From: Poronia punctata | Lineage: Eukaryota > Ascomycota > Sordariomycetes > Xylariales > Xylariaceae | Direction of reading: 5' to 3' | Assembly (NCBI GenBank): GCA_022579005.1 | Contig: MU401744.1 | Location: forward strand, 1 to 40,558 | Length of the DNA stretch: 40,558 bases | Shown: positions 24,618 through 35,849 of the stretch, piece after piece | Layout of the letters: each line of letters begins with the position of its first letter | Position numbering within the stretch: the stretch's first letter is position 1 | The notes under the pieces: model-generated | Told to the model about the DNA's origin: nothing | What the model saw: only the letters and a program-made list of their open reading frames with translations | Database searches by the model: none | Program-made: the position numbers and the translations under genes

Positions 24618-26802
24618 TTAACCCTGTTGCTTCTTTCTCTTGCCAACCTGGGCAGTGAAACCGCTCCTGATGGCAGTGACCGAACGACGTGAACCGCACT
24701 ATATAACTTGTTAGCAAAGAGATCCGACGCATGTCCGAAATTCGCATGGAGTTGACTATGGCTCTGTATAAAACCACACAAGGCGGGTGGGTAACGGCAA
24801 TCCAGATACAAGCAGCCAGTTCATCCGCAACAAGTTCGTAATCTTAACAACTTACACTATTGCAGGTCATAAAGTCTAATGTCAACGGTCAGCCAAATGT
24901 CACAAGCGCAGAAGTTGCACGACGGCAGAGAAGTTCGCGATGCCACCACAGGTTCTCGCTATAAATGAGCTGCCAACGGTGGTTTCAACGTTCACAGATG
25001 GGCCATCATGCGAACAACTTCCGGGGCAATGTGGCATGTTAGACTTACAAAGTCGATTCTCTCCCTTCTCAAGAGTTGTATCAGGGCTCTTGCATGTACG
25101 GCAGGTTACATATTCGATAATGTATTTCCGCAACATGCTTTCGATTTGTTTCCTTTCCCATTCTGTTAATGACGCGCAGTAGGGTCGAGTCAATGGTTCA
25201 CGTACTGTTGGAAACGACCTCGGATAACTAGACGTTTTGATCCGTCTACGGAACCACTATTCAAGCCGATAGTTAGCAGGGCGAGTTACATGCTAGACCT
25301 TGCTAGACTCTGAGGGCAACCGTTTCTTACGTTGTACCCAATTCTGTGAACTAAGAGAGAAGTCAGCCATCGTAAGAAGATGTTTGGAAGCGTTGAGAGC
25401 AATTGCCAACTGTCACTAGGAGTGATAGCTTACCAGATAGGCAGTTACATGTTCTGAGCTTCGTTTCACTACACGAGGTTGTCAGCAAATGATAGAAAAC
25501 ACAGACAAGCGTTGTCATCGGGAAGTGAAATGATCTTGCTTGACCAGTCCGCCAGGTGACGCCAGAGTTCACGTGAAAGGACTTACTTCGCTTAGTGATA
25601 TCCTCGATGTTGGCAAATATTGTCTTCTTGTTTCCTTCACGGAGACATTGTGGTGGTGGGATCTTGTAACTTCGGGAGCCGGTCGAGGCGTGATCAGGGT
25701 TCTTTTCGGTGAGGAGGTCATAGAAACGTCCGAGTAGTAGATCGTAAGAGATGGGCGTGGTTTGGTCGTGTTGCCAAATCCCAGTGCCCTGCATGGCATC
25801 TCCAGCTTGCTCGTCTATCTTGTCTTCACCGCCCTCTTTATCTAGGTCCAAAGCGGCAAGTTTGGCGGCAAATTCATCGTCCTTGGTCTTAGGCTTCTTC
25901 TTCTTTTTCTTGAGGGCAAGATCGATACCGCCATTGGCTTCCTCGGCAGGGGCATCTCCATCCTCCCCAGCCTCCTTCTTAGGCTTCTTCTTCTTCTTCT
26001 TTCCGAGGTCTAGTGCACCACCATCTTCAGCAGGTGGCGTGGTGGGCTCTTCCTCGGGCGGGGTGGAATGAGACTGGGCGGTAGCCTCCTTGTTGTCTTC
26101 GGTGGACGACATTGTAACTTGGCCGTCGGGCTGCACGACGATGGCTTCAGAACTGAAAACCACAGATTTGCGCTGTTTACGATCGGGAAGAGAAGGCCGG
26201 TTCTCCTACACAGGTCAGTTTCCGGCGCGATAGAGGATGTAGCGGGTTGTCTGGAGATGCGCAGCTCCTAGTGGCCAAGACCAAGATAGATATATGCAAA
26301 AAGCGGGATAGAAAGCAAGAGAGGTGTGGATATCACGTGTTGCACGAATGGGATAGCCACAAGTTGTAAGGTGAAGGATGCACACCAGGTAATGACGATG
26401 ACTCCTTTTTGCAGACTTGCGTAAGGAATTTGTTGAAAGGCGGTGGTCTGTAGTGGGGCACACAAGACGGCTGATCTAATGGGATTGGGGGAGGGGCAGC
26501 TCAAAATCACCGCCCAGACATCTATGACTAGGTACCCGCCCTAGTCTAGTTATGATCGATAAGAGGGTTGGCGAGGATAAAAGTGCGATAAGGTCGGCAA
26601 GTGGCACTTCTTACCACACCCGATATGGTATAGTCGTACATGTAAATAATAGGGTATAGTGGGGGGAGTAGGGAATACCAGTGGCAACGGTCGTTGGGAA
26701 ACAACAAGCCGTGGTAGGAGATGGAAGCAGAGGGGCGTTGACTCAAATGGTGATAAGAGGAATCAACCGAATGGGATGACTCACTGCTTCTGTCGCATCC
26801 AT
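24618..26802 (-). CDS. SUI3: Translation initiation factor eIF2 beta subunit (SUI3)
   Basis: Beta subunit of eIF2, the GTPase that delivers initiator Met-tRNA to the 40S subunit; it also contacts eIF5 and eIF2B. Eight exons on the minus strand: 26802-26785, 26205-25587, 25468-25434, 25350-25331, 25256-25206, 25152-25049, 24875-24856 and 24698-24618, giving 315 aa with every junction in phase. Exon 1 encodes MDATEA before a 579-nt intron (donor GTGAGT, branch CTGAC, acceptor GTGTAG). Two Lys-rich K-boxes lie near 75-84 and 105-114 (yeast has three). The conserved core runs from [20 protein letters not shown] through [20 protein letters not shown] to [15 protein letters not shown]. The zinc site is C265, C268, C287, C290. 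Two exons are only 20 nt. A gene model ignoring them would be truncated after ITKR. Confidence 0.92.
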
Positions 26803-27438
26803 GATGAATATCTGACACAGAGTGTCTTGTGCTTATGGTGTGTTGACACGGTAAAGAATTGATGGCACAAGAGAAATACGTTGGGTAGCTTTAATCGTAT
26901 TCTGGGGTGTATTATGGTAAGGGTTGGGAGTAGGACCAGCGGAAAGCCGTCGGGATGGGTATGACGAAGATAATAAGAAAACAGTTTCGAGGCGAGAGAG
27001 AGGCTTTGGGGTAGCGCTAGGTTAGTCTAGAGGTTTTAGGCCATCTTATACCTACGAGTACATATTTTTACTTACGAGTAGGAGGTGCCTTTTAATGCCT
27101 ACAGCTGAAGACGATAAGATAAGGTACGTACCTAACGCGGGTGTACATGTACACGTAAGGTGCGAGTGCCAAGCCTTATTGACGACATTTCCTAGGTTAA
27201 ACGCTGAGCGTCGAGTGTTGTCTTTGCGCGCTTCACGCATTCAACTTATCGCCATCAAGGCCCTATCGCACATTCCTCTTTCCTCAACTCTGCTCCGGCG
27301 GCCAATTGTCCGTCGCATTCACCGATATACTAGGGACCAAATGTATCATCAGGCCTTCAGAAAGTAGCGTTCCGACCGCTATTTCCCTCTCACCCCTACT
27401 CCCCGACGTTACCTAACTATCGCCTTTCAGCCGAGGCC
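26803..27438. promoter_or_regulatory. Bidirectional promoter SUI3/MIM2
   Basis: 636 bp between two divergent genes. It includes a 14-bp perfect palindrome gtgtacatgtacac at 27141-27154 and several TACCTA/TAGGTA motifs (27049-27054, 27122-27134). An open frame at 27095-27367 has no recognisable features. Confidence 0.45.
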
Positions 27439-27821
27439 ATGTCTCTCTCCGATTCCTTCACGCTGCCCGACTTTTCCGTCTCGGACAATGACGATGTAGA
27501 CTCTCTGCCCTCGACTTCTACGGAGAGCTTCGATTCTGACGAGGACGACTACGATGCCCAGAGAGAATGGGAGCAAAGCCTGGAACAGCTCCAGCTTCTC
27601 CTAACCATGATATTGATCCCGTTCGCCGGGAAATACTTTGGGCGCAAGTTCGCATATTGGAGTACGCCTCCCTCTAGAAGTTCGGTTGGTGGTTGGTTAC
27701 TGATGTTCGCGTTGCAGGCTGGGCACGGTATATGGAATGGTCACACAACGTTGAGATCAGTTGGACGAGTAAGAAGTCGTTTAAGGCCATGGGCGCGATC
27801 GAGGCCGCAGCAACACTATAA
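27439..27821 (+). CDS. MIM2: MIM2-like mitochondrial import protein
   Basis: Small subunit of the MIM complex, which inserts alpha-helical proteins into the mitochondrial outer membrane. Two exons, 27439-27661 and 27718-27821, give 108 aa; the 56-nt intron has donor GTACGC, branch CTGAT and acceptor TTGCAG. The N-terminal 40 residues are acidic and Ser-rich (SDNDDVDSLPSTSTESFDSD). Then come EWEQSLEQLQLLLTMILIPF, AGKYFGRKFAYW and, after the splice, SWARYMEW. The segment LQLLLTMILIPFAGKY is the likely membrane helix, followed by a basic flank. The EWE..L.QL..LL ... GK..GR..AYW..A..MEW pattern is how I recognise the fungal Mim2 family. Without splicing the protein would run into an unrelated tail of about 100 residues. 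Named from memory of the family, not from a search. Confidence 0.75.
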
Positions 27822-28884
27822 GAGGACGTACATGCGTCTATACGCGACAGGACGACGCACGCTGGTCATTCAAAAGCGCGATTCTTACGCATTAGAAGAT
27901 GCAGCCTTGAGAAGGAAGGAACCCACGGGTATGGAGGGAGATAATGGCGGAATACCGTACATCCAACATTGGTAATCGGTGATGGTGCATTTGGGTGTTT
28001 TTCGCGAGCAAAACATACGCTTTTGGAGGGACTACTTGGGCGCTTGATAAATGCCGCAGGGCCTCTCACAAAGTGTCTCCTCACCTGTCAACCTCGAATG
28101 CGAGACTACATTGACAGAACTTGAAGAAGATAGGAGGCAAAGAGGTAAGATGAGAGATAAGAGATAAAAGAAGAGAAAGACAATAACTAGAAAAAGACCG
28201 GCATTTTCCTGTCCCTGGTTCCACAATATAGTATCAAACAACGCCCATTTCCATTGGTGTCGGTGTTCTCGGGCAGTGCGGCGGTGCTAGGACTATACAG
28301 TTTATGTATTCGCGCTAACTAAACCCATTGTCACTTCCTGCCCATTGTCGTATACCGTACCTCTTGTATTCCTTGCCCGTGCCGTATACTGATATAACCG
28401 TGACGTAAAATAGATACGAGTACCCTAGAGGAATGAACTCAACCTAAGAGACTACAGGGACCCGTCGGCTTTTGGAGACAGGAGGGGAAGAGGAAATACT
28501 TGTAAGCCGGCGTTAGAGAGTGGTTCGCCTAGTCCTTCTCTACAACCGAGTGCCTTACTATCGTCTCCAGCCCAAAACGGTTCCTCGGGACCATGAGATA
28601 CGTGATCTTAGCTGGAAAGGAAGCACTCGACGTAGCGTCCTCGACGTTCAGGGTGGAAAATGACCATGGACAGAGAAGGCAGGTCGGTACCCACTAAAGC
28701 TAGGTCACCGTGATGATATAACTACGGCCGGTATAAGCCAACACCCAAGTGGTAGTCTGTTTGAGTCTTCAACGTATGCGTCGGCATTCCATTCAATTGT
28801 TGCGATTGAAGCCCCTATCTAATTATGCCTCAAGACCAGGTAGAAGTACCTAAACTCCGTGCCCACAGTACCGACCCTCTATGT
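27822..28884. other. Convergent intergenic region MIM2/PI-PLC
   Basis: No gene recognised. Short minus-strand frames at 27866-28241 are not protein-like. 3' untranslated regions of both neighbours are expected here. Confidence 0.5.
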
Positions 28885-30334
28885 TTATAAGACTGGCCCC
28901 CAGAAAAATGCTATAACCCCTAATCCAAACATCATGACGACCCATGAACTCGAAGGTCGGGGTGTTCCAGCGGAAGCAGGGACACCACAGCACGCTCGAT
29001 TATAAGTCACATTGTTCATCTGGGCTGCAACTTCAAAGACTGAGCCGGGAAAGCCCCCAGCGTTGTAATAGTCTACGTTGAGAAAGTTGGGTGGGCGCCC
29101 CCATTTCTCCAGACAATTATTGGCGCTGGCCCCTAGGCTGCCGGTTCCCGTCGCGTTATTGGTGACATTGAGCATCGTGCGCGCGGGTACGAGCAAATCG
29201 ACTCCCAATACGGAGAGATTGAAATTCAGATTGTGATTGGCGAAGCTGAGCCGATTTTCCGCATCCGCTCGGGCCAGATCGGGTGGTCGCTGCACATCGC
29301 ACGGGAAGCTTTGATCTGTGGGATCGAAAGGCGTTTCCCACATCTGCGAGAATTGATCAAGAAGCCAGGGATACTCTGTTTGATTAGCCATATAATCCAT
29401 GAACATGACCACTCTCTGGCCAGACAGGATCATCTCCGTCAGAGTAGGCCAACTTGTCAGGTTCATCGGAACATAGGGTGGTTCATAAACATATCGCAAG
29501 ATACCGGATCGCTCAATATGCGTAACGTACATCGAAGGTACCGAGCTAGCAGCGGTCAGTTGGATTCGCAGTCGGCAGATAAAAAGGGCCAAGGGCCAAG
29601 GAGTCAAGAGGAAAAGCCACCCACTAGTTGCCGTTACCTAGCAGAATGGTAACAATGTCAAAGGGATGTCTGACTACCCACTCCTTCACCTGGGTAAGCC
29701 AGTCCGTGATCGGGCCAGCGTCTAGCACGTCGCAGCTAGTGTGGCAGAAGTGCGGCTGCGTGTCGTTTGCAGGCCACTGGATCTGGGCTTGCAAAAACCT
29801 TATCCCGTCATCTAACTGCTGCTTCACGTCATACTCTTGATTTGCGGCGATGTTATTTGGCGCGACGAAGGGCGAATTATGGCAGGCGACTTCTGTGATA
29901 TTGCTGTATTTGCGGGTACAAAACTCCACATAGTTATTGCATGGTGGCGGGTCAGCGGTGGGTGTCGGAGAGACAGCCGTCGTCGTCTCGTTTCCTGGGA
30001 GACTGCTGGTCCCGTGTGTTACCGTTCCGGTTAGGAACGTAACCGTCTTGGTTGGCCTTTCCTCGGATGGCGAGGTAGCGGCAGTGTTGTTGTGGGTGAT
30101 GGTAGCGATGGAGTCGGTGATATCGGGTATACTTCTTAAGCTGCCAGTATCCAGAGTAATTTGTGATGGAAAAGCCTGGTAGAGACTGGTGGGCGTCGAT
30201 ACCTCGCTCAGCGTAAGCGTGGAATCTGTTCTTGTCGTCCTGTCGTCGCTGACGGTTATCTGTCCCAAGGCCCCGGCCCCGGCCACGGCCACGGCCACGA
30301 CAAGTAGCCACAACGCCTCGAGCCGGGAATCCAT
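28885..30334 (-). CDS. Secreted or GPI-anchored PI-PLC-like phosphodiesterase
   Basis: Two exons on the minus strand, 30334-29625 and 29545-28885, encode 456 aa. The intron (29546-29624) uses donor GTGGGT and acceptor GCTAG and joins LLGNGN to YSVPSMYVTHIERSG in phase. Residues 1-25 are a hydrophobic signal peptide. Residues 26-130 are Ser/Thr-rich with N-x-S/T sites, as in fungal wall proteins. The PLC-like TIM-barrel domain follows from about 132: H152 in ACHNSPF and H198 in FCHTSC occupy the two catalytic histidine positions, with DDGIRFLQAQIQ between. Later come VVMFMDYMANQTEYPW and FSQMWETPFDPTD. The last 20 residues are hydrophobic (VVMMFGLGVIAFF) after a Ser-rich stretch, suggesting a GPI-anchor signal. 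Family members cleave glycerophospho-inositol head groups or related diesters; the substrate here is unknown. Divergent from the SUR7-family gene. Confidence 0.85.
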
Positions 30335-31499
30335 ACTATGTAGAGCTGGAGATAAAGGTAAGCCGGTCTATCTACGCGTAGCACGCAAGGCGGAAGAACA
30401 GAAGCTACAGGCTAAGCCAACCTTTATTATACTCGTACTCGTCAACACGGCAAAGCGGCTAGAACCTCCACAGTAGAAAATGAGCAGCAGTTGATTATCA
30501 ACGAAAACGGCCGATCTCCTGGTTGGCAGTGACTTCACCTCTCCACATCCGCTCCTATAAAGTCGTAGCTAATGTACGTGTGGATAGGTGATCGGTAGGT
30601 AGGTATGAATATACTTGTATGATATTAAACATGGAAAACATAGTTGAACATGTTCTATCAAACCAATACCTACCTTGGATAGATCATAGTATTTATCAGG
30701 CCGGGTATGTACTTCATTGCTCTTCGCTACAGTATACCAATGTCAGAGTACAAGAAGGGACGTCCTTCTAGTTTCTGTATTTTGGGCAATGATGGTGCAA
30801 CCTCAAGAGATGCGGCTGCAGGACCAGTGCACGAATACTACACGTACCTAGATCTAAGTATCAAATGTGGGTACTTTATATGTATGTTACCGTCACTAAA
30901 GCACTTGGCAGAGGTCATCCTCATTCTTGATATTCTGATCTGGCTTCTGATGGTGCTACTTCCACTCATACACGTACATTACGGAACTCGGATCAGAGCT
31001 CGGATATTATACCTCAAAGTTGCATGCGTACCTGCAAGGGATCTACAGTATGGACAATCGCCTACTTGATAATGCATGAAACGTACTGTGCGAACATACC
31101 GAGTACTTACCTACTCGTACGCGTACCTGACAACTTCTCCTCTATTACACATGTATATTAGGATAAGGATACGGTAGCCGTAGATGTCAAATACCTGTAC
31201 ATCCCTTCAGACGTTTGTCTCCCTGTCCCTGCTCCTGCACCAGCCTGGATAATACTTACTCTGCTGGAAAGTCAGATCGCTATCCTTGTTCCCACGTCTT
31301 TCGTCCTCTTCTGTAATCTTCCAAGGCCGCCGATTCCTTCCTTGCTTCTCTCCGACCGTTAACCATGAAGGATAAAGACAGTGGATTCTAAAGCTGATAT
31401 CAAGGCAATCAGCTCGTCACCTGTAAGCCCATAGTGTTCTGGCAACCAGGCCCGCGTTCCATCTTGACATATGCTGACGACAAAATCAGACCTATAAAC
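30335..31499. promoter_or_regulatory. Divergent intergenic region PI-PLC/SUR7
   Basis: 1.2 kb without a recognised gene. A frame at 30707-31069 lacks family features. TAGGTA/TACCTA motifs recur at 30594-30606, 30667-30673 and 31107-31113. Confidence 0.4.
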
Positions 31500-32584
31500 A
31501 TGTCTTTGAACTCTTTGCTTCGCTTTCGCAGACGCCCAGCTGTCCACCATGGATCAGAATCTGACAGGCCAAGTGGTAGCTCTTTGGATGGAGAGGCCAA
31601 AGCTGTATTGAAGGGAGCGACAAAGACCAGACGGAATGCTATCATAGTCTTGAGCATCTGTTACCTCATCGCTATCGTTTTTTTGATATTGGTAAGAGCG
31701 CGTGCCCTTCAACTCTCTTCTCTGTTGACGCCTATATATGCAGGTCGAAATCGGCAACACACGAGGCAGCTCGATCCTAAGAAACATATATTTCTTTAAA
31801 CTCGACCTCTCCCATGTCCTTGCCCAATCAGCTTCGACCTCGCTCTCTCTTCAAGCTTCGGTTGCTCGGACATTAGGCCTGCATGACTTCTATCAAGTAG
31901 GCCTGTGGAATTTCTGTGAGGGATATGAGACTGAGTACTTCGGACCATGGGGCAGTTTAGTGCAAGACATGAGCTGACCAAGGAGACAGCGGAATTACCC
32001 ATTGTTCGAGTCCCGATGCGTCATTCTGGTTCAATCCCGTTAAAATCCTCCTCGACGAGCTCCTCGCAGGTGCATCCATCGCCCTACCATATGAAGTCAA
32101 CGATATATTGAACATTCTCCGCATTGCCTCTCATGTCATGTTTGCTTTCTTCCTAGCTGGCCTTATTCTTGACGGTGTACTCCTAGCGGTTTCTTTGGCC
32201 GTGCTGTATTCCAGGTGGTGGAGTCTTCCAATTGGAGTGATGTCCTTCTTTGCTGCTCTGTTTACCGTCGTTGCCGCCATCCTTGGTACTGTTATGGCGA
32301 TTGTGTTTAAAGCTGCCTTGAATTCCCAGCCGGACCTTGGGGTAGAGGCCTTGATTGGAACCAAGATGCTAGTGTATGAATGGATCGGCGCCGGATTTAC
32401 TCTTGTCGCCTTTTTTATTCATGCCGCATTAGGTTGTTGCTGCACATCAAGACGGGATATGCGAACTGGGCGCAAGGGTGGGAGATTTACACGCCAGGTA
32501 GCTGCACCGGCTGGACACGACAATGTAACTCCCATGGTGCCGGTGGCTAGCGGAAGACCTGAAAATGAGAAGACCGAACCATGA
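31500..32584 (+). CDS. SUR7/PalI-family plasma-membrane protein
   Basis: Three exons, 31500-31691, 31744-31934 and 31990-32584, encode 325 aa with phase-correct GT-AG introns (second branch GAGCTGACC). Four membrane segments: about 50-67 (NAIIVLSICYLIAIVFLIL), 172-200, 204-235 and 258-280. The large extracellular loop holds RNIYFFKLDLSHVL, LGLHDFYQVGLWNFCEGY and, across the splice, DGITHCSSP, the Cys-containing claudin-like signature of the Sur7 family. The cytoplasmic tail is basic and Pro/Gly-containing (CCCTSRRDMRTGRKGG). Yeast relatives mark eisosome/MCC domains of the plasma membrane and affect endocytosis and wall structure; PalI relatives sense pH. Which subgroup this is cannot be settled here. 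The ATG at 31500 precedes MSLNSLLRFRRR; reading upstream finds no nearby in-frame ATG. Confidence 0.88.
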
Positions 32585-33895
32585 ACAAGTTTCAATCAGA
32601 GATTAAAGTAACAAGTATTTTTTGTTAGTTGGAAGGCATTACTTAAGGAGAAAAAATAGGCTACAGGGTAGTTATTCTATGGAGGGGAAAAGCAAACGAG
32701 AAGCAGACGAGATATACTCGTATCCAGACTCAAGACCTAGGTTAAAAATATAGCTATTTGTTAAGCCCTTTAAGGGCTAGAACGACAACACATCCCTGCA
32801 ATTGCCTGATACAAGGATATATAACCACTCTGATTTCAAATAAAGCAATATTCCAGAAAGAAGTCAATTTGCTCCTACGATCTATACAAAGTACATACTT
32901 CAAGAATCTGTTATCATTTTAGCCATCGTAATAGGAATGTGTTGAAACTTGAGAGGGACCTAGGCGGCTAGGCTTTGAAAGTCACATGATATTTCTCTAT
33001 CGGGGCTTAGCGCGGTCTGACTAAAAGCCATTTGGAAACCTAGACTAGCCCGTGTCTAGCAGGCAAGCTCCTCTTTAAACGCCCTTCTGGTTCTTTCAAC
33101 CACTCTGCTCCCTCCCCATTTTCCATCTCTGAAACAACTTCTCTACTCCGACGCACGCCTTTCATCAATCGCACTCATTTGCAACCATCAACTGTTGCCT
33201 TGCGCAAAGGCAGCGTGCATTATAAATTGCCGTGCGCTCAACTGCTCCACCCAGGAATTGATCATTTTCTATTCTAGAGTATACATACGGCAGTCTTTGC
33301 CTGTCGCCCATCCCATCCCACCACTCTTCCCCGACGAGCCCGCGCGTTTCGGTTTTACGGCCCGTGCATCGCAACTGTGCTCAGACATTGTGATTGTATC
33401 CATAGGATACGGTGGAGGGTCTCGAACTGACTAGAAGACGAGATTCTTTTGCGGTGCTACGTGTCGTGGTGTGGTTTTGGTGGAAATTTGCCTTTCTTTT
33501 CTCGTCAATCAAGCTAACTCGGTGGTGTTTGGCCTCCTGTGGCTTTGTACATTCCTCCTTTCTCTTCTATTGAGAGTGAGCTCTCATTGTTCTTCAGTAC
33601 AACAGAAATTGATACACGTCCCCTTATATTGCCAGCGTTGATGAAGAAAGAATACCAGGCAAAATTTCGCATTCCACCTTCACTATCCTCCAACCACAAA
33701 TACATGTCAAACTAATCAGCTGCCGATATTACGAGTCCTCCCATCAAGTGCCAACGTGCCAACGTCCCTGATCGACTACTCTAACTTCTAGTCACACATC
33801 ATCTCAATAGATTGACGCTTTGGCCAATCTCTGCCCGGGTTGTCACCCTCTCCTATAGTACTGTAAAGGTCGCAGGATCATTAGGTTAATTCAAG
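32585..33895. other. Intergenic region and MPE1 5' leader
   Basis: 1.3 kb without a recognised gene. Pyrimidine-rich sequence around 33075-33160 and 33300-33340 is typical of fungal promoters and transcription starts. Short frames at 33165-33434 and 33514-33705 look like chance. Confidence 0.5.
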
Positions 33896-35849
33896 ATGAC
33901 TTCGTCTGTGTTCTTCAAGTTCAAGTCACAAAAGGAGCCCACCAGGGTTGAATTTGACGGAACTGGGATTTCAGTCTTTGAATTGAAGCGTGACATTATT
34001 GTCAAAAGTGGCCTAGGCGACGGTACAGACTTCGACCTTGCCATCTACACCGACGACGGCGCAGAAGGTAACGCGACCCTAAACCATCGCGTCGTTATAG
34101 CTTGCTGACCACACACCTTAGAGTACGATGACGACACGACTATTATCCCGCGGTCCACGACCGTGATGGCCCGCCGTCTTCCGCCCCAGAAACCTGGTGC
34201 TGGTCGTGCGGCTAGGTATGTCTCGGGCAAGATGCCCTCGAGTGCCAAGAATTCTGGCCGCAAGGAAGCCACGGTGAAACCGCATAAGCCACCGACAGTC
34301 AGCCTGTCCCAGGCGAGCACGGCTCTTACCGAAGAGGAAAAGATGTTGGCGATGTTCCAGGCCGAATCCGAACAATGGTCGGCGCAACAGGAAGAGATGG
34401 CCAAGTAAGTAAACCACCAATCCGTCTCCGTTCAAATTATTAACAGGTGCCCCAAGTAAAACGGCTGTGTACAAACCGGGCGGAAAGAAGCCCGCCAACG
34501 TTCCTGATCATGAACCGCCGAACGGATACATCTGCTACCGATGTGGGCAAAAGGGCCACTGGATTCAGTTATGTCCCACCAACGACAACCCGGATTTCGA
34601 TAACCGTCCTCGCGTGAAGCGCACAACGGGCATTCCACGCTCATTCTTGAAGACAGTAGACAAGTCGGCTCTGCAACAAACTGGTGCCGATGGTGAGGAA
34701 GTGAAACCTCCTTCTGGTCTCATGGTCAACTCGGATGGGGAATTCGTGATTGCAGAACCTGACAAGGCAAGCTGGGAGCAGTTCCAGGCAAAAACTAAGT
34801 CGTCGGCTGCGGCGCAGAAAGCAGCTTTCGCCGAGGACAAAGAACTCGAAGAGCAGGGATTACTGTGCTCCATCGACAACAGGATGTTTATAGACCCAAT
34901 GAAGACACCTTGCTGTGAGAAGACGTATTGCAATGATTGCATCACTAATGCCCTAATCGAAAGCGACTTCGTCTGCCCCGGATGCCAGGCTGACGGAGTG
35001 CTCATTGATGATTTGAAGTCTGATGACGAAGTCTCTGACAAGATACAAAAATACCTAAAGGAAAAGGAATCTGCCAAAGTGAAAGAACGATCGGCAAGCC
35101 CGCCCACAGCAAAGCTCGAGCAGGCATCACCCGATGGCAAGAAGAGGGAATTACCGCAGCCCAAGGCTACCGCCACTAAATCGGAGTCGCCCTCGGCTAC
35201 AGAGAAGCGAGAGTCACAGACACCACCCAAGGTCGAAGACAAAGCCACGTCGCCACCTCTGTCAAAGATACAACCTGTGCCTAGCTCTTCCACCCATTCT
35301 AGTGACGCGCCCAAGGTTAATGAGACAACTACGAACAAGAAGCGGCCCGCAGATGAACTGATGGAGAATCCGAAGATACCCAAGGCACCGAAGGCCATGC
35401 AACGGGCCCAAGAAGTCAAGGATGTGCAGAATGTGATGCCTGGGATGAATGGAGTGGGCGCGATGCCAAATATGATGACATTCCCAATGGGCATGTCCGG
35501 GTTTGGACCCAACATGAACATGAACATGCCGATGATGGGAATGAACCCTATGATGAACCCGATGATGGGCATGAATAACATGAATGCACCGTTCAACCCA
35601 GCCATGATGAACGGCATGTTTGGTGGCAACTTCGGCATGAACGGGAACGGCATGGGCAATATGGGGCCCATGAATATGAACGGAGGCATGAATGGCTTCC
35701 ACCCCAACAACAACAACCATCAACAGATGAGACCAAATTTCACAAGCCCTAATAACGAGGATGAGGCCTATTTCCGGAAACCAGTCAACCCTGGACGACA
35801 CCAGAATCGACAGCGACGGGTTCGGCCCAGTGACTATAGGGAATTATAA
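33896..35849 (+). CDS. MPE1: mRNA 3'-end processing factor MPE1 (RBBP6-like)
   Basis: Subunit of the nuclear cleavage and polyadenylation factor; it contacts the poly(A) signal region and activates cleavage. Exons 33896-34067, 34122-34404 and 34457-35849 give 615 aa. Residues about 1-78 are the ubiquitin-like DWNN domain (SSVFFKFKSQKEPTRVEFDG ... DLAIYTDDGAEEYDDDTTII), restored by intron 1. A CCHC zinc knuckle lies at C178, C181, H186, C191 (ICYRCGQKGHWIQLC). A RING/U-box-like domain spans about 289-328 (LLCSIDNRMFIDPMKTPCC ... VCPGCQ). The C-terminal 190 residues are low complexity, first Ser/Pro/Lys then Met/Asn/Gly-rich. Intron 2 is unusual: the first AG (CAG at 34446) lies only three bases past the TTAAC branch and gives the wrong frame, so the acceptor is taken as AAG at 34456. 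Convergent with the FTA4 gene. Confidence 0.92.

Noticed and set aside
30707..31069. 120-codon frame upstream of the SUR7-family gene
   Set aside because: One hydrophobic stretch but no family resemblance, and it lies among dispersed intergenic motifs.
34565..35716. 383-codon minus-strand frame under MPE1
   Set aside because: Antisense shadow of the Met/Asn/Pro-rich MPE1 tail.
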